64,000 bases of DNA from Lenzites betulinus (lineage: Eukaryota; Basidiomycota; Agaricomycetes; Polyporales; Polyporaceae). The stretch lies in assembly GCA_022264855.1 (NCBI GenBank), contig JABYQU010000018.1:310001-374000 (forward strand), given 5' to 3'. The position numbers and the translations under genes were made by a program. Positions 1 through 12,000 of the stretch are shown here, piece after piece (position 1 is the stretch's first letter; every line of letters starts with the position of its first letter). The notes beneath the pieces are model-generated. The model was given only the letters and a program-made list of their open reading frames with translations. It was not told the origin of the DNA and made no database searches.

Positions 1-1277
1 GCGAGATGACCACCAAGGCATGTACCCCATATCTACGTCCTGCTGGTGCACACTCTTATTGGCGCATGCAGTGCATGGGCATGGTTTTCCCCGCGTATGC
101 CACTGTTCTGGAGATCGATCGCAAGTTCAAGTTCTGGCTCTGCCGGCTGCACCCCTCTCTAGACTGGCGCGAACCGCATCCGCCCTCCTCTCCCCCTACA
201 CTCGAAGAACGCACGCGTGCATACCAACGCCACCTGATCGCTGGTTACTACCTCGCCTCGCTCATGAACCTGCACCGGCCGTTCCTAATGCACGCGCCAC
301 CAATCCTTCCGCCGCCTAAACCGCTCTCAGCGACGATGACGGTGATCATGAACCCGTCGCGTGAGCGCTGCATCGAGCTCGCAATGGAGCTCGTACGCGT
401 GATGTGCGACGCTCAGGAGGAAGCGGCGCAGTGGGAGCCGGACCGCGAGCTACCTGCGCTGCTATTCCACTACTGCTACTTCGTGTTCGACGGCGTCGTC
501 GCGATCGCAGGCGCGTTCTCCCAGGAGCCGCCGCACCCGAAGGCGCGCGAGTGTCTCGCACTCATCGACAGGGCGATGCGCATGCTGCAGTGGTGCATTG
601 CCGCGACGCGCGACCTGCCGAACCGCGATGGGGAGGGCGAGACGGCGAGCAGGGCGGTCACGATCATCACTGCGCTCCGGAAGGCGGGCCAGTGGGATGA
701 GCGGTTTAACCGGGAACGCAGGGCGCGGAGGAAGGGCAGCGGGAGCGGGAGCGCGGACACGGACAGGAACGCGGGCGCGAGCTGGAGTGGGTCGTCGGGG
801 CGGAGCTCGAACTCGCCCCCGGAGCCCGCGTCGGAGCAGACGATGCCTCCGTTGCAGCCCGGGTACGCAGAGGGCCTGTCGCTACCAGACGACCACCTCT
901 TCGCGCACGGGAACGGGTACGCTGCAGGGGGCTCGGCGGAGTCGAACCCGATCCCGTTCCTGACCGCGCCTGGCCCGTTCTCGTTCTCGTTCCCCGGGTT
1001 CGGGGCGCAGGCACAGGGGACGACGACGTCGGCGACGATACCGATGTTCGGCGTCACGAGCAGCGGCGGCGGCGGAGACTTTGGGATGCTGCCGGCGACT
1101 GGTCCGACGGGCATCGCGCTGGATACGTCGGCGGGTGCGAATGGGGCGCTGGGGATGCAAACGATGGGAATGCCGTTCGACTTGCTGCATGGCGGCGAGG
1201 CGTTGGATGTGGATTGGTCGGCGTTTGCGGATATCCAGGGGTGGCCGGTGAATGGGCTGTTCGATGGGGCCACGTAA
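1..1277 (+). CDS. Fungal-specific transcription factor, C-terminal part (partial)
   Basis: The open frame runs from the window edge to a TAA at 1275-1277; the 5' part lies outside. The N-terminal 150 residues visible resemble the end of the 'fungal-specific transcription factor' middle homology region found in Zn2Cys6 regulators: an ATVLEIDRK motif followed by alpha-helical segments with HLIAGYYLASLMNLHRPF. The rest is low-complexity and rich in Gly, Ser and Pro (about residues 235-423), as is common for activation regions. No Zn2Cys6 cluster is visible because the N-terminus is missing. A short intron at 22-71 has GT/AG ends, but the frame before it meets a stop, so I read straight through. 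The family call is by resemblance only; targets cannot be inferred. The minus-strand frame over 476-1273 is a codon-bias shadow. Confidence 0.65.
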   Translation, partial: EMTTKACTPYLRPAGAHSYWRMQCMGMVFPAYATVLEIDRKFKFWLCRLHPSLDWREPHPPSSPPTLEERTRAYQRHLIAGYYLASLMNLHRPFLMHAPPILPPPKPLSATMTVIMNPSRERCIELAMELVRVMCDAQEEAAQWEPDRELPALLFHYCYFVFDGVVAIAGAFSQEPPHPKARECLALIDRAMRMLQWCIAATRDLPNRDGEGETASRAVTIITALRKAGQWDERFNRERRARRKGSGSGSADTDRNAGASWSGSSGRSSNSPPEPASEQTMPPLQPGYAEGLSLPDDHLFAHGNGYAAGGSAESNPIPFLTAPGPFSFSFPGFGAQAQGTTTSATIPMFGVTSSGGGGDFGMLPATGPTGIALDTSAGANGALGMQTMGMPFDLLHGGEALDVDWSAFADIQGWPVNGLFDGAT

Positions 1278-2317
1278 CGGCGCTGTGTCGCAGTTTAGGT
1301 TGTGTATGAGGGAGTGTTGTATTTTGAGTGATGTACATAGGTGGATAGGTAGTTCTGGATCTAGTCATAGGCTGTCCGCAATATACACGGAGAAGATGCA
1401 GTACAATATTCGAGCGCCAGACGGAAAATGACCACCAGACGGATGATTTGTTTATAGCTACAAGTGGTTTGAACGCGTTAGCATGTCTCACGGCGCGTGG
1501 CATCACGAGGGGAACCGGTTCCTATCGAGGACACGTTTGTGTGTCGTGTAGAACTCAGGATGGAGGCACATCTACATCTGCCTCCCGGAGCACTGAGCCT
1601 CCGGGTCCACGTCCTTACACACAAAGTAATGAAGATGCTCCTCAGAACTGCAGACGCCCGCTGCACCCCATGAACAACAGGGCTGCACCAAGAGGGGTCA
1701 TTACCCTCCATTCGCTATACGAACCTCAGGTAAGTTACTATAGACGTGCATGGTGCCCGGAGAGCGATGTTTCAGGAGATGACGGTCCTGACGCCTCGGG
1801 CCTAAGTACATCCAAGGGGCCAGCCTGACAATGAGCGCGATGGCATACCTAGCGTACGCCTGCTTGATATCCGGTGAGGATCTTTGACATCTCCGACATG
1901 ACTGAGTAGGCATATCGACTATAATCCTGTAGCTACTAGCTTCTTCAGTACAGAGTGTGCGACGACTCACCGAACACGCCGGACTTTATGTACACGAAAC
2001 GACGCAGCCACTAGCAGGAAATACTATGGAACGCAGGTCACTAACCAACGACAACTTCTCGATGTGGATCAATGGGCGAGCTGGCCTGATACGCTTCACT
2101 AATCTCCAAAGACGTACCCGGCAACATGTAACCTGCGGTGGCCTATCAGGTTCTCGACCTCCACAGGAGAGCAAGTTGAATGCGAACTCACGTCTCTTTG
2201 ACATCCCACACCATGACCTTTTGGGGCTGAGACAGTTGGCCACGGTCAGCACGGACGGCGCGACGCAGTTAACTCGCTGTTTTGGACAAAATGAAGTCAT
2301 GCCCATGGTCAAAGAGC
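1278..2317. other. Intergenic region, no gene seen
   Basis: About 1 kb between the transcription-factor gene and the secreted-protein gene. Open frames are short, overlap on both strands and lack fungal splice structure. I see nothing beyond the promoter of the next gene. Confidence 0.5.
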
Positions 2318-2325
2318 TATAAAAG
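2318..2325 (+). promoter_or_regulatory. TATA box of the small secreted protein gene
   Basis: TATAAAAG lies 74 bp upstream of the ATG at 2399, a spacing normal for a strongly expressed fungal gene with a short leader. Confidence 0.7.
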
Positions 2326-2398
2326 AGCCTCCGTCTGAAGGTAGCAGAGTCAGCACACAAGCTCTCGACTCAACAGCATCGACAACGCAGCACTCACC

Positions 2399-2969
2399 AT
2401 GCAATTCCTCGCCATCCTCGCTCTCGCCGCCTCCATGGGCCTCGTCGTCGCCACCCCTCACGTCGCCGAGCCCGTTCCCGCCGCCCACGGCGGGAACGAC
2501 GAGGCAGTCATCACCACCGAGTCCGGATGTGGCTCTACCGGGCCTCTCGCGCCCGGCAACTTTTACATCTGGTACATCATCAGGTCGTGCACCCCTGGTG
2601 CTCGCATGTGCGTACCTCTGAGTTCTCAGTCTCAGTCTTGCTCAACGCCAGGACTTACATCGCGTCTCCTGCAGGACGTGCCAGGCCACCGACAGGCTGG
2701 GCTGCGTGCCGGGCAGCATCACCCACATCAACTCGATGGAGGTCGACGTACGTCCTCAATCGTGTCCCCCGGGCCACCCCGAGTAGAATCCTCACTAACC
2801 GGCGCTGGACGTTGCTGCTGTAGGATCCGAACGACACCTTCAACATCGCCAAGCAGTACAACACGAACACCTTACCGTTCATTTGCCCCGAGAGCGGCTC
2901 AGTCCGCTGCCAGGTCGACTTCAAGGAGAACACAGACGGACCGAACTATAGCCTGCGTGGTGCGTCAGA

Positions 2970-3003
<34 letters not shown>

Positions 3004-6000
3004 GTGTGCCCCAGCTTCCAGGTACGTGCCCTCAGCTGGGTGGAACAGGTAGATGGGGGAGTTGCACCCTCAGCACCGCGGGGGAAATGCTTTATGCACG
3101 CTTGCGCAGTGTGGGACTGCCCGGGGTGGTCACCCAGTGCGGATGCCATCACCGTCGAAGGGCGTACCCACTAAAACCCCCGGTGTCCCAGTCCAATCTT
3201 CAGGTAGCGAGGCCTCATCATGCAGCGTCCCGGCCCACGTGTCGAGCACCACGCGGGGGGGGATCCGCCGTCTTTTCCATGCTTTGTTCGTCCTCGCGGC
3301 GTCTAGCCGGATCCGCTCGTTAATCACATTCTTCCACACGCGTTGCAGCTGCTTCTCAGCATGGACTCTCCCATCGTCACCATCCCATTCAATAACTCTC
3401 TCACATCTCACCTTCCAGACGAGAAACGCAGTCTCAGAGAGCACAATTTTTAACAGACGCGACTTGCCCTCGCCTGCTTGCCCGATCCCGTCGGGGGCCT
3501 TCAGAGACGGTATTCCTAGTATTGCTCCTAGTGATCTTCGTAGAGGCTGGAGTCCTCTACCACGCAGGGCGTGGTCCGCCAGCGACCAGAGCGTTGCTTG
3601 TCCCGGCGCTGCGCATTCGTAAAGGATGTGAGCCATCGACTCCTCTACCTCACACACACGGCACAGCGATCTCTGTTCATAACCGGGGATGTTCGACCAG
3701 TACTTGCCCACTTTGTGTGCACCATGCATCAGTTTCCAGAAGAAGCAGGACACTTTAACTGACATTTCTTTTCCCCAGATGTTTCGCCATATTGTTCTGT
3801 CTTTGGGGAAAAGGTTGAGGTCCTCTGCGAGGGCTGCTTGGACCATATGTACCGCGCGCTCTGAGGCCGGGCGCGCTGCGCCAGCCTTCCACTCAAGGAC
3901 CCCTGCGTAAGCGAGCTTCTGCGTCAGGGTCGCCAGCCTCATTCCGGAGGGCAGGAAGCGTATGTCCCTGGCCCTGAGCGGCAGAAGGTCGACCCTGACC
4001 TGTCTGGCGCCTTCGGCTGCAAGCCTGTCTGCTCCTTCGTTACCAGGGTCCCCGGAGTGGCCCTTTATCCACTGCAGGGTGGTGATCGCACCCCTCCTTC
4101 TCAGCCTCGCAACTACTCTGCGGAGGATCTCCTCGTTCTCGACTCCGAGCCAGCCTCTATCTTCCCATCCTTCCAGTTGCGTTGTGAGTCCTTTATACAC
4201 GTACATCGAGTCAGTCACCACTTTAAGGGGGGCGAAGTCCGGGGTGCTCTCCGCTGCGGCGAGGACAGCGTATGCTTCCGCCGCTTGGTTTGTTTGGCAT
4301 CCTCCCGGGACTCTCAGTGCTGCGTTCCTCTCGTCACCTTCTCCAAACCAGATTCCTGCCCCGGCTCTTGCATCTGACGCACCATTCTCATCGCAGGACC
4401 CATCCGTGTACACCACTGTGCTTTCGCATTCGAGTTGGAAGGGCCGAATGGGCCTGCATGCTCTCGGTCCGTGCTCCTCGCCATTCTGCAGGAAAACCCG
4501 GAAGGCGTTTCCTATTGGCATCCCTTGTGTAATCGACGGGTCGAAGGTGAGTACATCCCTCGCTGTGGCATTCACCAGATTCCGGTCTCGTTGCGCCCTC
4601 GTCAAGCTCAACCCGTCCGTGTTGGCGTTGGTCCCCGGCCTCCACTTGTCACGCAGTCTTCCGAGGATGGCGCTCGCTGCCTTCGCGCATCTGGCTGGGT
4701 CGTCGCAGCCGAGCACGTTCCGGTCGTGCATGCATTGAACACATTTGCAGTCCCTTCTGTTGCGGTGTGTGTCCGCCGCAGTGGGCGCTCTGATCACTGA
4801 CAGGCAGTCGGCTACAGTTATCACGTCATGGTTGTTCCTCAGACACCGACTAGACTTGCAGTTCGCGGAGCTTCTTGAGTGTACTAGGGCGAAGTGGTAC
4901 CATATTGGCAGCGTCTTTATCAGGTCTTCCTTGGGCAGTGGTGAGTCTAGGCGGACGTTGTATTTCCGTGCTACCTTGATCATCCTGGCAAGGTCTCGGG
5001 GGAGGCCAGCCGTAACGGCCGTGTTGACCCCCCATGTTTGCAGGAATACATTCACTCTCGCTCGAAGGTCCACGCGCCGTTCAGATGCCAATATTGCTTT
5101 TGCAATAAGGGCGTCGGCCACAAAAGCCCATTTTGGCCTTGTCGGGGAAAGGTCTAAGTAGCCTTTTAGCCACATCAGCTCGATAGCCTCGTTCCTGGCG
5201 CCGACGTTCAGGACGCGTAGGCCTCCGTGATCCAGGCGCTTCGTGGTCGATGTTTTCGCTACCGCCGCTTTCGCACCTCCCCACAGGAAGCGCGATCCTA
5301 GTTTCTCCAGGTGCGCCTCGACGGCGCTCGGCATCCCTTGGACACGCGCCAGATATTGTGTTCTTCCGCCCAGCTCCATGTTTACGATGACTTGTCTACC
5401 TTTTAGCGTGGGGTTCCGCCTCTCCCACCGTTCAAGGTTACTTTTTATCGTCTCAGTGACGCGGGCCCACGGGCCGCAGTCATCATACGCTGGGCCGATC
5501 CATGCTCCAAGGACCCTCGTGCCTTCTCCTTCTTCGAGGATCTTGACCTCCGGTGGGAGGGGTGGGCCCCCATCGACCATCGATCGTTCCTTACGTAGCC
5601 TATCCCTACTGCTCGTCGGCCCGATGGGGATTATGACAGTTTTTGGTCCGTTAAACTTCGCTCGCGATCCTTCGCACCACTTGTCAAGTATGTCGTTCAT
5701 GAGGTTATAGCTGTCTGTCGACCTAAGGAAGACAGTCGTGTCATCTGCGAACATGGTCGATACAATTCTCTCAGGGAGCCCAGGCACCTCAATCCCAGCC
5801 AGAGGGGACGCCCTCAGTGAGCATGCAAGTGGTTCAATCGCGAGATTAAACAGAAGGCACGATAGGGGATCACCTTGCCTCACGCCTCGGACGACCTTGA
5901 AGAAAGGGCTGACGACTCCATTTAACATTACCGCACTCTTTGCTTCCTTGTACAGCGCTTGTACTGTGTCTATGAAGCGTTTCGGGAAGTTCATTCGTTT

Positions 6001-9000
6001 AAGAACGGCCCACAGGTAGCTATGGTTTACCCGGTCATACGCTTTCTCCTGATCCAGTGCGACTATAACACCATCAATCTCCTCCGCCTCCGCGTAGTCC
6101 ATGAGTAGACGGGACAGTTTAACATTGTCATGTATCTTCCGCCCAGGCACGAACCCGGCCTGGTCGCAGTGGATGAGAGCGTCTGCAACCGCTGCCAGTC
6201 GTACTGCGAGCACTTTCGTGAATATTTTATAGTCTGAGTTAAGGACCGTAATGGGGCGATAGTTGTTTATGTCCCTCGTATCGCCCTTCATTTTGTAGAT
6301 GGGACATATCCATCCCTCCGCAAAGCGAGATTCCACCGGTAGCCCTTCTGCTTGAATCGCATTGAAGACTTTCGTCATCAGGGCCGCGATGTTGAAAGCT
6401 GGTTTGTCGCTCCTTACATCCTTTTCCCACCTGCGGTCCAGAGCTTGCCATAGCTCCGCCGTCAGCCCATCCAGTCCTGCGGCTTTTCTTGCCGCCGCCC
6501 CCCGCAGGGCTTGTCTCGTTTCTGCAGTCGTAAGTCGATCTCCCATTTGGCCCTTCTGTCTCGACGTGAGCGTCACCTCTGTTTCCGCGAGTGCATTCGA
6601 GATGGCCCCTAGGTACTCATCGGACGATTCATCCACGCTGTCGCGCTGGAGCCCATCGTAGTGTTCTTTCGCTAATTTTGCCATTTCACAGGATCTATTC
6701 GCCAGTCCTGCGGCATCCCCCCCGGCACGTCGCAGCTCATACAGCGGTACCCGTCTTACGCGTTCCTTCCCCTGGCCAAGCCAGAAGCGCGTCACTCGTT
6801 CTCCATCTATCCATTGCCGAGTTTTGGCATCGCATCGACGTCCTTCAAAGCGCTTCTCCTCTACCTTTGCGAGTGCGCATTTCAGTTCGGTAAGCGTTAC
6901 TCTGTTTCGCTTGCCTTTCATTCCGTCGTCGATACCGTCCGCTGTGACCATCTTGATCTTGTCCTTGAGGTCCTTTATCTTCTTTTCCCACTTGGCGTAT
7001 AGCTCTTTCGCCCTCTGTCTTGCTCTGCATGTAATCTTGTTCTTTAGGGCAGTGTAGGTTTCAATCACTTTCACATTATGTTCCGGTGTGCTCGTCGATT
7101 CTATCTCATTCATTACACTTATTCCAGCCGCTACCACTTCGTCCATGAAGAGCCTGTCCACTATGACTGCTCGCGGTATTGTCCACCTCCCTCTCCCAAT
7201 GTATGGGTCGGCGTAGTTCGCCAAGGACACTGACGTCAGGCGGTGATCCGTGTTTATACCCGGCTCGTCAATGCGCCAGTCTGCCGATTTGGGAAGCAGC
7301 TCGTCTGTGACGTAGATTCGGTCAATTCTCGATTGACTTCCTGTTCCGGTTTGCATGAAGGTAAAGTCTCTTTCGTCCGGGTATGTGTTTCTCCATCCAT
7401 CAGTCATACACAACTTCGTTTTCAGGGCGCCGAGGCTCTCCCTTGCAGTCCTTGGGTCTAAGCGTGCCGGAGCACGGTCATGCTGGGCTTCTACTACATT
7501 GAAATCACCCACCAGGAGGTCCGGCTTCTCCTCACCGCTTCGGCCGAGGCGCGCGTTTAGCAGCTCCCAGAACTCCGCATTCTCGCACATGTTGTTGGGG
7601 GCATATACATTAACGATTCGTATGCGGTTGCGTGCCCCCCATCTCAGGGATATCGAGGCCGCCCTACCCGGGACGATGTGCTCGTGCATTACGCCGATCT
7701 CTATCTCCATGACATTTTTGTTTACTGCGAAGGCAACACCCCTCGCCGAGTTCGGCGATGCAGGGTCCGGTGATGGGTACACCACCAGTGAGTCGTGGAA
7801 TAGGTTGTTTAGCGTCGCTGCTCTCTCTTCCGTGAGGTGGGTTTCCTGTAGCGCCAGGATTCCAATACGCTTCTCCTTAACTAGCTGATTGATTCTCATC
7901 CATTTATCTCCAGGCTCATCCCCGGATACGGCGCCCGCTCCTCTCATGTTTAAGGACGCGATCCTCAGTCTCCCACTTGATTTTTTACTGGCATTGTTTT
8001 CGTTCTCGCTTGTCGCGCGGCGCACATTTGTGTACACAGGCATTCCACTATCATTTGTATCCCTTGGGAGCATCTCGGGCCTCCCTCGACCTTGTCGACT
8101 CCGCTCATGAGGGCCAGCCTCATTTGCGACGCCAACCGCTCTTCGATCAACGCTACGGCCTGCCATAGCGGCACAGCTGCTGTACTCCGCGGGTCGGTCA
8201 TCGGGGGCGGTCTCAGCTGTGCGGGGGCCCCCCCCCTCCCGGCCCGCCGAGGCTCGTGTTTCCATTGTACCGTGCATTATTCCCGGGGTATGTTGGTTGG
8301 GTTGAGTTGTGTTGGTGGTGGCTGTATTGCCGCGGGGTTTGCAGCCATCGGCCCCGCGCGCTGCTTGACCGGCAGCTCGGCGTAGCGATGTGGTTTCGTT
8401 GCTCAGTCAACTCAGTCCACTTGAGCCTCTCGGCACGGGTGGCTACAAGCCTAAATAGGCTACCGTTTGTCTGTTTCCAGAGACCAGGGCGGCTTTCCTG
8501 TGTCCATGGACCAGTATATGTGGGCACACCTTGGGACCGGTCAAGCAGGTTTCAACTGAGTCCACCCGCGTTAACGTTGTTCATGGTCAGGGTAGGGAAC
8601 AACCCCATGCGGCGTTTAGTTTATGCAACTATACGTGGCTCTACATCATTGCGCTAGCTAACTCTGAGGTTACATGCCGAATCCGGGCGTGTGCTGGTTT
8701 CTGGTCGGCGTCCCCTCTCTCATGCCTCTGAGCGGTCCGGTTCCGCGACCGCGCCCTCTGAACGGTCGAGCATTCATAGGTGTGGGGGGGCGGTATGGGG
8801 CCGCGTGCCCAGGCGCGGCCTGCGGGCGCTGTCTTCCGTACGTGCGGGTTGTCGGGGGCGGAGCGTTCCATCCTTGGATGTGCAGGAACGGGCATTTGTG
8901 TGTTAGGTGGTCGGCGCTGTGGCAGCAGGCACACACCTCGATCCGCCGCGCTGTCGCTGTCGGATTGTACCGGCTATGAAAAGGCATTTTCATGAGCTCC

Positions 9001-12000
9001 GCTCTCCAGATCTTCCACGTTTCGCCACAGCCTGTGGGAGGGTCGCAAAAGACCGCGGCTTGCATGTTCCCGTTGCCAAGGTGGTCGATACGTACTTCGA
9101 CGCTTGATGCGATCTGGGCTGCCGCTTCGTGTGGTGCTAGGTATTGAAGCATCGGGTGGCTTTGTGTCAGGTCCGCCAGCCTCGAAAAGATCGGGTCGTC
9201 TAGGAAAGCGCCCTTGACGGAGTGTACGATGTCGTCCTCGTGGTTGGTCGTGTAGCCTGTCAGGGTGAAGAGATACCTCGGGATGACTAGCTTGCGTTCG
9301 TAGAAGAACAGGGTGATCCAAACAGACGACAGGACCTTAAGCCGGACAAGGTCACGAACATGTTGTTGTTTGAGTCCAAGTATTGTCCATGTGATCGGCG
9401 CGCCAGCTCTACGGGGGGGTGGGACCCATTCTGGTTGTGGTGCTACTGGCACGAAAGCTGTCTCGCCTGTGACATGTTGGATCAGGGCGTGTATTTCGTC
9501 GTGGATGGGCTTGCGTAGGTGCGCGTCCGGGTATCCGACATTTGCGACCTGGACAAAGAGGACCGTTCCTTCGGGCTGCTTCCAGGCCTCGTCGATGCGG
9601 GAGAGGGCGAGGTCCTCGATGAGGCCTTCAGGGTGGGCCTGGTGCACGGGGGGTACCCTCCGGCCGGCTCGGTGGTGAAGCCATAGCCATCTGCTCCTGG
9701 GGTCGCTGGTGTTACGTGCGGTGCCGGCCATCCCGTCTCCCGTTGCGACCTCTCATTCCCAGCCCGCTCGTTTCCAGCGACTTTGGCTGGCGCTAGGAAG
9801 GACGGTAGTATTTCGAGCTGCGTTGACCGGGGGGGCTCGGGAGCGTCCTCCGCACTCGACTGGCGCGCCGTCGATGGGCGGGCGTCGTTGGCAGGCCGAT
9901 TTGCGTCGGGCATGGTGTTCGAGCTATGCTGCCTCCATGGGGACGGCTGGGGCGGAGTTAGTATCACAGTGCTTTCGTACGTCATGGTGCTTACACTTAT
10001 GGGTTCCTGCAGTGGGTGTCTCATTTGTGCTTCATCGTCAACGTCCATATCGACAGCCAGAGCACTCCAGGGGACTCCATGGCCACTTCGTTCGGGGGCG
10101 ACTTCCTCTTCACGTCCGGATTGACCCGTCGGCCGCGCTACCGCTTTGCCTTTGGTTGCCTTCGAGAGTCTTGGCAGGTCCTGTTTCGGGATGGTGGACC
10201 TTAGCCAGGTGTCCTGTAGGCTCAGGGGTTCGGCTGCGAAGGGGGGTGGCTCTGCAGCTGAGGGGTCTGCTGAGGTGTTTGCGGGTTGCCCTCTGTCGTC
10301 ACCTCGCACGTTGGTGGCTTTGTCGCGGTGTTTGCGGAACCTCACTGTGATCGTTTTCCTGGCCTCTGTTCGGGGCGGCGACGCGCTGATTCGCTGGCGT
10401 TTTCTCGCTCGCGCTTCCTCGCAGGCCTTCTCTTGGCCAGGAATTACCTCGCCGAACCTGTCCATGCCATCCGTGACGAAGTTCTCGATGTCGACCTCGT
10501 CGCGTACAACCGTGTCGCATATTATTCCGGCGGCATCGTCAGAGGCCACACTCTCGTTTCCATGGACTGACAGGTTGCGCCAGTCTTTGGATGTGGGCGT
10601 CCCGTATCTTCTGTTTTCTTCGATGCAGGATTGTTCGAAAGCCAGCATGTCGATGTCGTCGAATTGGTATTCCGACGGCATGGGCGATGCGTCGGTCAGT
10701 GTGGAGGGTCCGTGCTGGGCGAGGGAGGCGGGTGCGCTCGGCCCCGGCGTCGTTGGGCATGTGTCATCCGTGCTCCTGTTTCTTTGCTCGTGGCGCGTCA
10801 CGCTCGACTGCAGTCTGGCGCCTGTGCTCGGGGTAGCTCCTACTAGTGTCTGTTCATTGTTTGGTGTTAGTGTGATGCCAGGGCAGCTTTGCTGCACCTC
10901 ACCTCCTTGGTACTAGCGTGCTTGCTTGTTTTTCCTAGTCCGGTGTCGAGCTCCAACGCATTGCTCGGTGGGGGGGCAGCCGCTCTCTCCTTAGGCGAGG
11001 TCGGCGGGCTGGCCAGGACCTGGGCGTACGTTCGGGGGGATTCATGCACATCGGCGGGGGGCCGGGTGGGAGTCGCTCGGACGGCGGAGACACTGCGAGT
11101 TGTTGCTGGCATGGTTGGGTGTGTGGGTGAGCGTGTTCGACCAGTGCTCTCCAGTTAAGTATTTGGTCGTCGACGCCTTCGCGGTCGTTCACACTCTCCG
11201 GCACGGATGGCCCTCCACTGTCACTGTCTTCGCGCTGGCTGTCGCGTCCGGGCGTCGGTAGTGTTCGGCATGTCAGGGGTCGTTGGATCCATGCACTTTC
11301 GTCCACAGGCATCATCGACGTTGTCTGTCGTCGCCTGGCTGTCGCATTCAGCTGTTTACTGACATTCGGCTCTACTCTGATCCCGCAGCGTGTGCTACAA
11401 GCCTTCCAGTCTTTGTTCAAGAGGTAGGTATGTACAGCAGGTGACGAGTCCGTACAGTCTAGGGCATTCAAGTGGCGTTGGGGCGTGTCGTTTTCTTCCT
11501 CGGCTTCCGGCTTGCCGGGGGGTTCAGTTTCCCTTTCCAGCCGGGCACGTTTCGTCTGTTGTATTTGCATAGGTGCGTCGTGTGGTCAACGCCGTGACAG
11601 ATTTTGCATCTGCTGCCCGTGCGAATAGGGCCGTCAGCGAAGGGGAAGGTGGTTCTCATGAGTACTCCTCTCCAGTCCGTCCACAGGGCGTGGTCCATAG
11701 TAGGCGGGACGCAGTATACTCGTGCCACCGGTCCTCCGGCCGATCGGTACTTGCTGCCGCCTAGGTCCAGGATGTCTGCCCATGCTGATTGCGCTACGGC
11801 CGCGGCTCCTTCGATTGGCGACGCAAATCGTGTCGCAGGGTCGAGAGTGATTGCTTGGATGCTCGCCTCGAGGATCCTCCCCTCCATCATCATCATTTTG
11901 AGGGTGGCCCTGACAACTCGTGGGTCGCTCGTTGTAAGGTTGAAGATCGCGAATAGGAATAGGGGTGGGGTGGGGAACCGGTAGATCATTCTGAAGGAGG

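Noticed and set aside
476..1273. 265-codon minus-strand frame opposite the first gene
   Set aside because: GC-rich codon bias of the plus-strand gene creates long opposite frames; no homology features.
9482..10897. 471-codon frame as an independent gene
   Set aside because: Its end runs out of frame over the gag domain of 9731-8670; it is a segment of ORF B of the LINE.
10867..10914. An intron to explain the remaining frame change in LINE ORF B
   Set aside because: A GTGAGG donor and CACTAAC branch site exist, but no acceptor gives the right phase.
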